A stretch of 64,000 nucleotides of DNA from JANOBD01 sp031411495 (GTDB taxonomy: Bacteria; Planctomycetota; Phycisphaerae; Tepidisphaerales; Tepidisphaeraceae): positions 1-64,000 of the forward strand of contig JANOBD010000182.1 in assembly GCA_031411495.1 (NCBI GenBank). Reading direction: 5' to 3'. Both the position numbers and the translations under genes were made by a program. The notes under the pieces were generated by a model. It searched no databases, had not been told where the DNA came from, and saw nothing but the letters and a program-made list of their open reading frames with translations. Positions 1-11,115 of this stretch are shown here, piece after piece; the first letter of the stretch is position 1, and every line of letters begins with the position of its first letter.

Positions 1-2104
<2,104 letters not shown>

Positions 2105-2154
2105 TGCGCGGGGGAGGATACAGGAATTGGCGGTGCGGATACAGAATTGGCGTC

Positions 2155-2160
2155 TATACT
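2155..2160 (+). promoter_or_regulatory. Candidate -10 element (TATACT)
   Basis: TATACT lies 7 nt before the ATG at 2168. If used by the housekeeping sigma factor, transcription would start at or next to the start codon, giving a leaderless mRNA. No convincing -35 element at 17-bp spacing is visible (TTGGCG at 2127 is 22 bp away), so this is tentative. Confidence 0.3.
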
Positions 2161-2167
2161 TCGTCCG

Positions 2168-2731
2168 ATGAAAGACGCTTTTAACACACGCAAACGGTCC
2201 ACCCGACTTGCCCTGCTCACCTCCGTCGTTGTGGCTCCGATTCTTTTCCTTGGAGCATCGATGATTCGCGCTGACGTCTCGAATCCCGTGGTAGGCGATT
2301 CCTTCCAGATCGAAAGCGCCGCCAGCCCCGGCCGACTGCTGCGCGTGAAGGATGCGCGAAGCGAAAATGGCACGCCGATGGTGCTCTACCCGAAGGTCGC
2401 CTGGAAGTGCATGACCTGGGAACTGCAGGCCGACGGCGATGGCTTTCGGTTGCGCAATCACTTCACCCGCAAGACGCTCGGCCCGACGACGAAGCCGTCC
2501 GATGCAGCCACGCCGGTCGTGCAGAAGCCGCTCGAGAAGGAGCCGAGTGCATCTGAAGCATGGCGGTTCGACCCGATCGCCGATACAGACGGGCTCGTTC
2601 GGCTCGTCCACATCGAGAGCGGCAACGTTCTCGAAGCGAACGACGACGGCGGCATCGTGCTCGCCAGGCCATCGGACTCGCCCGGCCAGCGGTGGCGACT
2701 GCTGCCCAAGCCGGAGAAGTTCACCGGCTGA
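2168..2731 (+). CDS. Secreted ricin-type beta-trefoil (RICIN) domain protein
   Basis: 187 residues. A basic N-terminus and hydrophobic segment (LALLTSVVVAPILFLGA, residues about 14-30) form a signal peptide or anchor, probably ending near SMIRA. The remainder resembles a ricin B-lectin beta-trefoil: repeated W-x-L and Q-x-W type elements (WELQADGDGFRLRN, AWRFDPI, GQRWRLLP) with short beta-strand spacing. Such domains often bind carbohydrate, but this protein has no catalytic part and no ligand can be named. The start is the ATG at 2168. The reading frame is open upstream through carB antisense, but that stretch is not coding. Divergent from carB with a 63-bp gap; the next gene follows after 24 bp and may be co-transcribed. 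Confidence 0.7.
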   Translation: MKDAFNTRKRSTRLALLTSVVVAPILFLGASMIRADVSNPVVGDSFQIESAASPGRLLRVKDARSENGTPMVLYPKVAWKCMTWELQADGDGFRLRNHFTRKTLGPTTKPSDAATPVVQKPLEKEPSASEAWRFDPIADTDGLVRLVHIESGNVLEANDDGGIVLARPSDSPGQRWRLLPKPEKFTG

Positions 2732-2755
2732 TCCTCGCCCTTTTCGGAGACACCC

Positions 2756-3628
2756 ATGAAAATCCTCATTACCGGCGCTGCAGGCAACGCCGGCCAGGCG
2801 ATCACGCGCCTGATGAAACAGACCTCGAAGCACGAACTCGTCCTCGCCGACATGTCGCCGCTGCCGGCGGACCTTCGCGGCGCGGGGACGTTCGTGCGCT
2901 GCGACACGCGCTCCGTGAGCGATGTCGTTAGCGCAGTGGCCGGCTGCGACGCGGTCATTCACCTCGCCGCGTGGCACTGCGCTCATCAGCCGCCGGTGAG
3001 TGACGAGACGATCTTCGCGGTGAATGTCGACGGCACGTTCAACGTCACCCAGGCGTGCCGGAAGCACAACGTGAAGGCGCTGATCTTCGCCTCGTCGATG
3101 GCGTACGGCCTGTGGGGCGTGTACGGCGCGACGAAGGTGATCGGCGAGAACCTCGTCCAGAACTTCCACAACATCACCAAGGTGCCGACCGTCTCGCTGC
3201 GCTATCACGACTTCGTGCCCAAGTCGTACCTCGATTTCGGGAAGAAGCTCTTCTTCAACGGCGTCGATCGGCGGGATGTCGCGAGCGCGACGCTCGCCTC
3301 ACTCGATGCGGCCCTGGGCGGAAAACTGACTTACTTCATGACGATCGTCCACCACCATCTCGGCGCGCCGGCGGATGTGGTCGCAGACTTCGCCAACCGC
3401 GGGCCGGCATGGCTCGAGTCGCAGCTACCCGGCGCGATGAAGTTGATCGAGAAGTACTCGATCACCCTGCCGGAGAAACTTGAACAACACGATCTCTCTG
3501 AAGCGGATCGCGTGCTCGGCTGGAAGCCGACCGTCAACGCACTGACGTTCCTGCGCGATCTGCAGCGTCGGGACGCGGCCGGCGAGGACGTGAGCACGCT
3601 CTTCGCAAACGGTGAGCTTCCGAAGTAG
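2756..3628 (+). CDS. NAD-dependent epimerase/dehydratase (extended SDR family)
   Basis: 290 residues. The N-terminal Rossmann motif GAAGNAGQ (residues 7-14), an acidic residue at the end of strand 2 (LADMS) and VIHLAAWH place it in the extended short-chain dehydrogenase family. The active-site region reads FASSMAYGLWGVYGATKVIGE, where S, Y and K of the S-YxxxK arrangement can be assigned. The family interconverts or dehydrates nucleotide sugars, or oxidises sugar acids such as uronates; the substrate cannot be told here. GGAGACACCC gives a good ribosome site before the ATG. It ends at a strong hairpin shared with the convergent pnp gene. Confidence 0.85.
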   Translation: MKILITGAAGNAGQAITRLMKQTSKHELVLADMSPLPADLRGAGTFVRCDTRSVSDVVSAVAGCDAVIHLAAWHCAHQPPVSDETIFAVNVDGTFNVTQACRKHNVKALIFASSMAYGLWGVYGATKVIGENLVQNFHNITKVPTVSLRYHDFVPKSYLDFGKKLFFNGVDRRDVASATLASLDAALGGKLTYFMTIVHHHLGAPADVVADFANRGPAWLESQLPGAMKLIEKYSITLPEKLEQHDLSEADRVLGWKPTVNALTFLRDLQRRDAAGEDVSTLFANGELPK

Positions 3629-3653
3629 GCGCCGCGAGAGATGCCCAACAACA

Positions 3654-3693
3654 GAGAAGGCGATCCGATTGCTCGGATCGCCTTCTTCTGTTT
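3654..3693. terminator. Bidirectional terminator hairpin between the SDR gene and pnp
   Basis: A perfect 14-bp stem, AGAAGGCGATCCGA (3655-3668) and TCGGATCGCCTTCT (3673-3686), has a 4-nt loop TTGC and is followed by TCTGTTT on the plus strand. It lies between convergent stops at 3628 and 3715, so it can serve both genes. Confidence 0.7.
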
Positions 3694-3714
3694 ACTTAGC
3701 TGAGATCAATCGGA

Positions 3715-6399
3715 TCAATCGCCGTCGACTTTGCGCGGGGCACGCGGCTTGCGCGGGGCACGCGCGGGTGCGGGCGCCTCTTCGGCCTCGTTGCCGGCTT
3801 CGGGCGCATCGCCCGGGCCGTCGTCGAGGGAGCCGAGATCGCCGCCGGCGCGGCTCGGCACCGGACGCGGGGCACGGTCGCCGCCGCCTTCACGCGGGCC
3901 GCGCGACGGTTCGGCTTCACGCCGCGGTGCGCGCCCTTCGCGGGGTGCGGATTCTTCACGCGGTCCGCGAGCGACGTCGGTCGGTCCGCGCTCTTCGCGC
4001 AGCGGCCGATCTCCGCCTTCTCGACGCGGACCCCGATCGCCGCCTTCCGGACGCGGGCCGCGGTCGCCTTCACGCGGGGCCGGTCCACGATCATCGCGGC
4101 GCGGGCCGCGATCATCGCTGCGTGGAGCCGGGCCGCGATCATCGCTGCGGGGGCCACGGTCGTCACGACGCGGTCCACGATCGCCGCCGCGGTCGTCGCG
4201 GCGCGGGCCCCTGTCACCGCCACCACCGCCACCGCCGCCTTCGCCGCGGGCTGGAAGCTTCGCGAGCCACGGGTCTTCTTCGCCCAGCTCCTCGAGGGCG
4301 GCCTTGCGGCTGAGCTTGATGCGGCCGGTGTCGTCGATCAGGATGACCTTGACCTTCACTTCGTCGCCCATCTTGACGATCTCGTCCACGCGCTGGATGT
4401 AGCCGCTGGAGAGTTCGCTGACGTGGCACATGCCGTCGGTTTCCGGTGCGATCTCGACGAACGCGCCGTATTCCTTCACGGCAACCACGCGGCCGGTGTA
4501 GATGCGGCCGACTTCGATCGAGCCGCACATCGCTTCGACGATGCCGCGGGCCTTTTCGGCGCCGCCGCCGTCCATCGAGCTGATGAACACGGTGCCGCTG
4601 TCTTCGATGTCGAGCTTCGCGCCGGTCTCTTCCTGAATCTTCTTGATCGTCTTGCCGCCGGGGCCGATGAGCTTGCCGATCTTTTCCGGGTCGATCTGGA
4701 TGGTGAGCATGCGCGGGGCGAAGTCGCTGATCGACTTGCGCGGGGCCGGCATGGTCGCGGCCATCACGTCGAGGATCTTCAGGCGTGCGGCTTTCGCACG
4801 GTGAAGCGTCTCGCGGACGATCTTGTAGTCCAGGCCTTCGATCTTGATGTCGAGCTGGATCGCGGTGATGCCTTCGGTGGTGCCACAGACCTTGAAGTCC
4901 ATGTCGCCGAAGTGATCTTCCTCACCGAGGATGTCGGTGATGAGCTGCTGCTTGCCACCCTCCTGGATGAGGCCGACGCTGATGCCCGCGACGGGGCGGG
5001 TGATCGGGACGCCGGCGTCCATCATGGCGAGGGTTCCGCCGCAGGTGCTGGCCATCGAGCTCGAGCCGTTGGATTCGAGAATGTCGCTGATCACGCGGAT
5101 GGTGTACGGGAAATCTTCGACGCTCGGCAGAACGGCGAGCAGCGAGCGCTCGGCGAGGTTGCCGTGGCCGATTTCGCGACGCGACAGGCCGCGCAGCGGA
5201 CGAACTTCGCCGACGCTGTAGGTCGGGAAGTTGTAGTGCAGCATGAACTTCTTGGAATACTCCTCGTGGATGCCGTCGACGACCTGTTCATCGCTCGGCG
5301 TGCCGAGCGTGATCGAACAGAGCGACTGCGTCTCGCCGCGCGAGAAGATCGCCGAGCCGTGCACGCGCGGCAGAACGCCGACGGTGCACGCGATCGGACG
5401 GATCTCGTCGTGCTTGCGGCCATCCGGGCGGACGCCTTCGATAATCAGTTCGCGGGTGATCTGCTCTTCAACGAGCGCGAAGACCGCCTTGATCTTTTTC
5501 ACGTTCGCCTGCTGCGTCATGTGGGTGAGATAGCTGGCGTTCGGGTCGGTGACGGCGGGCGCGAACTCGGCGAGGAGTTCTTCGCTGATCTTCTTCATCG
5601 CGGTCGAGCGATCGTGCTTGCCGGGCTTGCCCTTGGCTTCACGAATCTTGTCGGCCACGCGGACGCGGATCGCATCGACGAAGCCTGCTTCGGGGACGTT
5701 GATCGCGCCTTTGCGTTCGGGTGCGCCGGACTTGGTTCGGAGTTCATCGATCATCTCGACGATCTTGATGATCGCCTTGTGGCCGAACTCGATCGCGTCG
5801 GCGACGACGTCCTCGGGGATTTCGCGGCCTTCGAGCTCGATCATGTTCACGAAGTTCTTCGTGCCGGCCACGACGAGTTCGAAATCGCTCTGGGCGAGGT
5901 CGTCGGTCGTCGGGAAGAGGACGAACTTGCCGTCCACGCGGGCGACCTTCGCATGTGCGGTCGGTGCGATGAACGGAATGTCGGAGATGTGCACGCAGGC
6001 GCTGGAAGCGATGCCGGCGAGCATGTCCGGATCGTTCTGGCCGTCGAAGCTGAAGACGCCGATCTGGAGCTGCACTTCGTCGCGGAATCCGTTCGGGAAG
6101 AGCGGCCGAAGCGGGCGATCGATCAGGCGGGCGATGAGCACTTCACGATCGCTCGGGCGGCCTTCGCGCTTGATGAAGCCGCCGGGGAACTTGCCCGCCG
6201 CGGCACGGCGTTCACGGTATTCGACCTGGAGCGGGAAGAAGTCGATGCCTTCACGCGGGTTGGCGCGGCAGACGGCGGCGAAGACGACGGTATCGCCATA
6301 CTGAACGGTCACCGATCCGCCGGCGAGCTTGGCGAGCGAACCGGTCTCGATGGAAAGCGTACGCCCCGCGATTTCGCGGGAAACAGAAATCTTTTGCAT
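3715..6399 (-). CDS. pnp: Polyribonucleotide nucleotidyltransferase (PNPase) with long RG-rich tail
   Basis: Phosphorolytic 3'-5' exoribonuclease of the RNA degradosome, 894 residues against about 700 in typical bacteria. Order: first RNase PH domain (FFPLQVEYRERRAAAGKFPG), linker, second RNase PH domain from about residue 335 (GVRPDGRKHDEIRPI), KH domain (IGKLIGPGGKTIKKIQEETG), S1 domain (GRVVAVKEYGAFVEIAPE), then a low-complexity tail of about 178 residues (717-894) with nine DRG units, many PRR and PRE repeats and an acidic, then basic, end. The chosen start is MQKISVSREIAG with AAAGGA upstream; the longer open frame to 6651 lacks family similarity. Downstream of rpsO, as in many bacteria. 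The core is certain; the tail function is unknown. Confidence 0.97.
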   Translation of the reverse strand: MQKISVSREIAGRTLSIETGSLAKLAGGSVTVQYGDTVVFAAVCRANPREGIDFFPLQVEYRERRAAAGKFPGGFIKREGRPSDREVLIARLIDRPLRPLFPNGFRDEVQLQIGVFSFDGQNDPDMLAGIASSACVHISDIPFIAPTAHAKVARVDGKFVLFPTTDDLAQSDFELVVAGTKNFVNMIELEGREIPEDVVADAIEFGHKAIIKIVEMIDELRTKSGAPERKGAINVPEAGFVDAIRVRVADKIREAKGKPGKHDRSTAMKKISEELLAEFAPAVTDPNASYLTHMTQQANVKKIKAVFALVEEQITRELIIEGVRPDGRKHDEIRPIACTVGVLPRVHGSAIFSRGETQSLCSITLGTPSDEQVVDGIHEEYSKKFMLHYNFPTYSVGEVRPLRGLSRREIGHGNLAERSLLAVLPSVEDFPYTIRVISDILESNGSSSMASTCGGTLAMMDAGVPITRPVAGISVGLIQEGGKQQLITDILGEEDHFGDMDFKVCGTTEGITAIQLDIKIEGLDYKIVRETLHRAKAARLKILDVMAATMPAPRKSISDFAPRMLTIQIDPEKIGKLIGPGGKTIKKIQEETGAKLDIEDSGTVFISSMDGGGAEKARGIVEAMCGSIEVGRIYTGRVVAVKEYGAFVEIAPETDGMCHVSELSSGYIQRVDEIVKMGDEVKVKVILIDDTGRIKLSRKAALEELGEEDPWLAKLPARGEGGGGGGGGDRGPRRDDRGGDRGPRRDDRGPRSDDRGPAPRSDDRGPRRDDRGPAPREGDRGPRPEGGDRGPRREGGDRPLREERGPTDVARGPREESAPREGRAPRREAEPSRGPREGGGDRAPRPVPSRAGGDLGSLDDGPGDAPEAGNEAEEAPAPARAPRKPRAPRKVDGD

Positions 6400-6589
6400 G
6401 GATGCAAATCCTTTAATGCCCCAACTGTTTCGCCGGACCGTTCGCACGAGGCGAACTTCCAACGCTGGCGAGGGCCTTGAGGATTGCGAAGCGATTGCTC
6501 GCGGATTCGATCGACAAAGATCGCTCACCGGGAGCAGTGGTTTCGAAATCCGTAAGGCCGCCAACGCCGCGGCCGGTCGATTCACGATC

Positions 6590-6618
6590 CCTCTCTTTCG
6601 GGGCGCCGAGAGAGGGAA
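6590..6618 (-). promoter_or_regulatory. Hairpin in the rpsO-pnp intergenic region
   Basis: TCCCTCTC pairs with GAGAGGGA, and the inner TCGG pairs with CCGA, separated by a 2-nt bulge. It is one of three consecutive dyads in the 314-bp gap between rpsO and pnp. In enterobacteria the pnp leader carries a hairpin cut by RNase III for autoregulation; a similar role here is inference. Confidence 0.45.
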
Positions 6619-6619
6619 G

Positions 6620-6656
6620 CACCGATGAACGTGGAAAATTGCCACGCCCATCGGTG
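6620..6656 (-). promoter_or_regulatory. Second hairpin in the rpsO-pnp intergenic region
   Basis: Outer stem CACCGATG (6620-6627) pairs with CATCGGTG (6649-6656). Inner stem CGTGG pairs with CCACG, leaving a small A/T-rich loop. Seen directly in the sequence; the regulatory role is inferred from position. Confidence 0.45.
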
Positions 6657-6666
6657 TTTACTAACG

Positions 6667-6696
6667 AATCCGGGCCCGCACATGCGGGCCCGGATT
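6667..6696 (-). terminator. Strong GC hairpin just after rpsO
   Basis: AATCCGGGCCCGCA and TGCGGGCCCGGATT form a perfect 14-bp dyad with only CA between the arms, 17 nt past the rpsO stop. No U-tract follows on the minus strand. It is therefore either an RNA-stabilising or processing structure, or a partial terminator that sets rpsO above pnp expression. Confidence 0.5.
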
Positions 6697-6713
6697 GATT
6701 TACTTGCACAGAC

Positions 6714-6983
6714 TTATTTTCGTAGACCCAGCTTGCCGATGACGGCGACATATCGCGAGTGATCGGTCTTGATCAGGTACTTCAAAAGCGAGCTGCGTCG
6801 GCCGACCATCTTCAGCAGGCCGCGGCGGCTCGAGTGATCCTTCTTATGCGTCTTCAAGTGCTCGGTGAGCTCGTTGATCCGATTGGTCAGGAGCGCGACC
6901 TGCACTTCCACGCTGCCGGTGTCGTTGTCGGCCCGGGCAAACTCCTTGATGACATCCGCTTTGCTGTCGGCGAGATACGCCAT
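6714..6983 (-). CDS. rpsO: 30S ribosomal protein S15
   Basis: 89 residues, the usual S15 length. Binds 16S rRNA in the central domain early in 30S assembly. Recognised from the conserved run TGSVEVQVALLTNRINELTE and the HKKDHSSRRGLLKMVGRR segment. A GAGG element precedes the ATG. Placed directly upstream of pnp, the classical rpsO-pnp order, with three hairpins in between. Confidence 0.98.
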   Translation of the reverse strand: MAYLADSKADVIKEFARADNDTGSVEVQVALLTNRINELTEHLKTHKKDHSSRRGLLKMVGRRSSLLKYLIKTDHSRYVAVIGKLGLRK

Positions 6984-7239
6984 GATTCAAACCTCGAAAA
7001 GTCGCCACCCATCGAGCCGGCACCCTGCCAGCCAGATTGGGGGTCAGTTAGGTCGACAAGGATAGGCAAACCCACTCTCCGATGCAAATGGGAGGGTCGC
7101 GCGGGTTCCGATAAAGCCGCGCCATCGGCGCGAGCTTAACGTGCGCTCTTTTCGCTAGTTGCGTGCTGATTTTTCCGATTGATGAACGCTCGGAATCGGT
7201 TAGTCTCGCGACTCGAAGCGCTACTCACCCAGGGAAGAT

Positions 7240-10200
7240 ATGTCCGCACAATTCATTTGCCGCCGCGTTGCCGAGCTGGCTTGCGCGAAACCCGCGATGC
7301 TGGCCCTCCTGGCGGTGATCGCCTGCCTGGCCTCGATCCTCTCAAACCCCGCCCTCGCCCAACGGCCGCCCGCCTCGATCCAGTTTGATGAACATAACCT
7401 CCAGATCGATCGCGTTCCCGACGGATGGAGGGCGAGCAACGACTTCCTCAAAGCCGAAAGTAACGTCATCTACTCCGCCGTCGATGCCGTGCACGAGAGC
7501 CTGTTGCTCATCGCTGCCGCTTCGGTCGGGGTCGAGCACCAGCCCACCTCGGACATGATGGCCGACGACCTCCTTGCCAGCTACAGGCAGTTGGTCGCGA
7601 CGGAGATTCGCTCGTCCGAGCGGTCACCGAAGGTGGTGGCGGGAATCAATGGAACACGCATCTGCCTGCGGGCAACGACAGGCGGAAAAAAACTGAGCAT
7701 CGTCGCCTGGGTCGGGGCCAGCAATGGCCGCGAATACAAGCTCGCCGTGCTTTCGCCCGGCAGCGAGGCCGGCGCGATTGTCATGCTCAACGACTGGCTC
7801 GGCCACGTCCAGCTGATCAACCCGGGCGCGAAGATCACTGCCGCGGACCTCCCCGCGCCGCCAAAGTTCTCGTCGAAGCGTTACGGCTATTCGATCTCAC
7901 TTCCCGCTCGCGCCGGCTGGGCCGCGATGCCGACCGAGAACGCCGGACTTCCGAACGTGGAGTACGCGGCAACCATCGGCGGCCACACGCACCTTGCCAT
8001 TCAAGCGCTCTATCTCGGTGCGGATGCCGCGCCGGAAGACGTCGCTCACGCCATGCTGCAGTTCACCGCATCTCCCTGGGAGGCTATGACGAAACGGACG
8101 TCCGCCGAACTCGAGGGCGGCTTCATCGGGTACCAGGTCGGCGCCGAGTCGCAAGGCAAGGAGAAACCGTGGAACTACCGAAGCCTGATCGTGCAAGGCC
8201 GGCGCTGCGCGTTCATGGTGTTCGGCTGGACGACCCGGAAAGACCAGCTCCTCAACATCGAGGAGGCGCTCAAGTCCGTCGACTTCACGTCCGTTCCGGA
8301 TCCTTCGAAGCCGGGCGCGCCGGCGAATCGCTGGAAGACGATCGGCGCGCTCTTCGACAAGCGTTCCGCCCCGCCACAAGGCAGCGTCGTCGGCCTGGCT
8401 CAAAACGCGCTCGGGCTGCTCACGCTCACGAACGGCGATCCGCGGGATGCCGCGAAGATCTTTCAGACCGCGCTCGAAGAGCGATTCGACTCGACCGTCA
8501 GCTACAACTACCTTCACTCGCTGCTCGAAGCCCGCGACATCAACAACGCCCTCGAAGTCGCAACGCTCGCGATGAAACAGTTCCCCGAGCATGACAAGAT
8601 CGCCTGCGACGCGGCAATGCTCTTCGAACTGACACACCAGCCCGAAAAAGCGATCGAGATCTACCGGATGCTCTTCCCCGACCGGCTTCAGGATGATGAA
8701 CGGTTCGCGCGATTCATCGACATGCTGCTGGATCGTCACGACACCGATCTCGCGAAGCGTCACATCGCCGCGTATCGCAAGCACGCCGATAACGACTTTG
8801 TCGCCGCGCTGGACGCGGATGTCCTGGTCGAAATGAACGAACCCGCCAAAGCGGTCGACCTGCTCAAGAGCCGGATCACCTCTCGCATGCCCGAAGACCG
8901 GCTGCTGATGTCGTACTGCGGCGCATTGGTGAAGGCAGAGCGCAGCGACGAAGCCGTCAAGGCGCTGGACAAGCTCGAGAGCGAGAACGGCACCTCCGCA
9001 CACCTCTCGGTGATCCGCGGCCACGTGATGATCATGGCCGGCGAATACGACAAGGCGAAAATCGCGTACGAAGCGGCGCTCAAGCTGCAGCCCAATGACC
9101 CGGAAATAAAGCAGTTCGTCCTCAACGCGTCGTCGTACCTTGGACAAGGCAGCAACGCGGCGCTCAAGACCGCGATCGAGCCGGTTCCACTGGCGGAGGA
9201 GTTCCTCAAAAAATCGTCCGACGCACTCGATCACTCGGCGGGCGCGGGCTATCGCCTGTACGCGAAGGCCTCGCAGTTCGAGACCGGCAAGAAGCAGAAG
9301 ACGACGACCTACGAGCTCATCGAGTTGTACGACCAGAACGGCGTAGACGCGTTCAACATGCTCACCCTCGATCTGGACCCGATGCGCGACCGGCTTTACG
9401 TGAACACGCTCGAGGTGCTCGACGAGAACGGAACCGTGATCGAGCGCGGCAAGCCTGAAAACTACTACGTCCAGGACCAGGAGAAGGACGGGATCGGCTC
9501 GTTCAAGCAGGTCGCCAACCTGCCGGTGCCCGGGCTGCGTCCGGGATGCACGATCCGGCTCGTCGCGACGCGCGAGGAGCGCAGCCCCAGCGAGAAGCTC
9601 GACTTCACCGAAGAGTGGCTCGGCCATCGCTATCCGACCGCCGTGTCGGTCTACTCGATCAACGGCGACATCGAACACATCAAGTCGGTCGAACTCAACG
9701 GCGTAAAGAAGACGACGGCGGCGAAATCGATCGTGTGGACGATCAACAACCCGCCGCGCATGCATCTCGAACCGCTCATGCCGCCGCCGAGCACCTTCGT
9801 CCCCTGCATTGTGGCTTCCGGTGCGCAGACGAACTGGAAGGCCGAGGCCGACCTCTACCTGAAGATGATCGCGCCGCGTCTCGAGCCCAATCCGGTGGTG
9901 AAGAAGGAATACGAGTCACTCAACATTTCGAACCAGACGCCGTCGGAAAAGCTTCGCGCCGTCGTGGATCACGTCGACAAGAAGTTCACCTACAACGCGC
10001 TCGCGTTCGGCCCGCGCGCCCGCATGCCGACCGATCCGGCCGACATCATCCGCAACCGCTACGGCGACTGTAAGGACATGGCCATGCTCACGCACCTGCT
10101 GCTTCGCGAGGCGGGTGTGAAATCGAACCTGGCGGTCGTGCGGATGCACGGTGCCGTCACGCCGTCGCTGCCGTCGCTCGATCAGTTCGACCACATGATC

Positions 10201-11010
10201 GTGAATGTTCCCGATTGCGACGGAAGCTGGTGGATCGACTGCACGGGAGACAACATCGACCCGATCACCAAAACTCCGCCGCCGATTTACCTCGAGGGCC
10301 GCGAAGCGCTCGTGCTCGACGGCGACAACTCCCGCCTGGTGCATCTGCCGGAGTGGGATGCGTCGACCTCGAACGTGAATATCGAGCGGACGGTCCAGCT
10401 GCAGCCGGACGGGCAGATGACGGTGAGCGACCAGGTCGAACTCAACGGCGCAATCGCCCATTATTACCGCTCGTCCATTCGCGCGTCCGAGGCGAGCCGG
10501 CGCGAGTCGACGATCGTCGAGATGTGTGCGCTTCAGAGCAATGAGATTCGCAACTATCACGCGCGCGCCGAGAGCGTGGATGACTACCTCAAGCCGCTGA
10601 CGCTCCACGTCGACTATTCCCCAAGACAAAAACTGCGGACGGCCGGGACGAGACTGGTGGGGAATCTGCCCTCGGCGCTCGAACGGCAACTGCTCTCACC
10701 CGAACTGATCCGTGACCGGCAAACGCCGATGTGCGTGCAGATGGGAATGCACGTCAAGGTGAAACTCGCCGTAGCGCTGCCGCCGGGGATGACTCTGGAG
10801 GGGATCGACACTACCCCGCAGGTCCTTGAAACGCCCTTCGGCAAAGGCGAAATCAGGTTCAGCCAGTCGAGCGGCAAGTTCACCGGCGAGTTCAACCTTC
10901 AGAGTCCGCCCGTCACCGCGCCCGCCAGTGATTACGAGAAGTACTGCGAGTGGCGACAATCGGTCATCGATTCCTGGTCCATTCCGCTGATCGTGACCAG
11001 GCCGAAGTAA
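7240..11010 (+). CDS. TPR, DUF3857 and transglutaminase-like domain protein
   Basis: 1256 residues, exported: the N-terminus has a hydrophobic segment (MLALLAVIACLASIL) ending at PALAQ. Residues about 50-370 are unassigned. About 380-640 look like TPR repeats (FQTALEERFDSTVSYNYLHSL, YEAALKLQPNDPEIKQF). Then comes a DUF3857-like beta domain (YELIELYDQNGVDAFNMLTL, IERGKPENYYVQ) and a transglutaminase core with an apparent Cys-His-Asp triad: C944 in NRYGDCKDMAML, H985 in FDHMIV, D1000 in WWIDCTGD. DUF3857-transglutaminase pairs are common in secreted or periplasmic bacterial proteins of unknown substrate. AGGGAAG lies before the ATG. The next small gene begins 105 bp downstream. Confidence 0.85.
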   Translation: MSAQFICRRVAELACAKPAMLALLAVIACLASILSNPALAQRPPASIQFDEHNLQIDRVPDGWRASNDFLKAESNVIYSAVDAVHESLLLIAAASVGVEHQPTSDMMADDLLASYRQLVATEIRSSERSPKVVAGINGTRICLRATTGGKKLSIVAWVGASNGREYKLAVLSPGSEAGAIVMLNDWLGHVQLINPGAKITAADLPAPPKFSSKRYGYSISLPARAGWAAMPTENAGLPNVEYAATIGGHTHLAIQALYLGADAAPEDVAHAMLQFTASPWEAMTKRTSAELEGGFIGYQVGAESQGKEKPWNYRSLIVQGRRCAFMVFGWTTRKDQLLNIEEALKSVDFTSVPDPSKPGAPANRWKTIGALFDKRSAPPQGSVVGLAQNALGLLTLTNGDPRDAAKIFQTALEERFDSTVSYNYLHSLLEARDINNALEVATLAMKQFPEHDKIACDAAMLFELTHQPEKAIEIYRMLFPDRLQDDERFARFIDMLLDRHDTDLAKRHIAAYRKHADNDFVAALDADVLVEMNEPAKAVDLLKSRITSRMPEDRLLMSYCGALVKAERSDEAVKALDKLESENGTSAHLSVIRGHVMIMAGEYDKAKIAYEAALKLQPNDPEIKQFVLNASSYLGQGSNAALKTAIEPVPLAEEFLKKSSDALDHSAGAGYRLYAKASQFETGKKQKTTTYELIELYDQNGVDAFNMLTLDLDPMRDRLYVNTLEVLDENGTVIERGKPENYYVQDQEKDGIGSFKQVANLPVPGLRPGCTIRLVATREERSPSEKLDFTEEWLGHRYPTAVSVYSINGDIEHIKSVELNGVKKTTAAKSIVWTINNPPRMHLEPLMPPPSTFVPCIVASGAQTNWKAEADLYLKMIAPRLEPNPVVKKEYESLNISNQTPSEKLRAVVDHVDKKFTYNALAFGPRARMPTDPADIIRNRYGDCKDMAMLTHLLLREAGVKSNLAVVRMHGAVTPSLPSLDQFDHMIVNVPDCDGSWWIDCTGDNIDPITKTPPPIYLEGREALVLDGDNSRLVHLPEWDASTSNVNIERTVQLQPDGQMTVSDQVELNGAIAHYYRSSIRASEASRRESTIVEMCALQSNEIRNYHARAESVDDYLKPLTLHVDYSPRQKLRTAGTRLVGNLPSALERQLLSPELIRDRQTPMCVQMGMHVKVKLAVALPPGMTLEGIDTTPQVLETPFGKGEIRFSQSSGKFTGEFNLQSPPVTAPASDYEKYCEWRQSVIDSWSIPLIVTRPK

Positions 11011-11115
11011 TCCTTCGGGCGCAACGAAACCTCGAACCCGAGTTGAGCACTTTCGGTCGCGTTGGTGTTTAAGCTGCAGACGGCCGCATCCCGCGAGCCC
11101 TGGAGCGATGCCTGC

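Noticed and set aside
4423..6480. Long plus-strand open frame opposite pnp
   Set aside because: Antisense to a well-conserved enzyme; the open frame follows from GC-rich codon use, and the translation (Asp/Arg/Ala-rich) has no family signature.
7897..9765. Long minus-strand open frame inside the transglutaminase-like gene
   Set aside because: Same cause: third-position GC on the opposite strand keeps it open. Arg/Val/Asp-rich translation without motifs.
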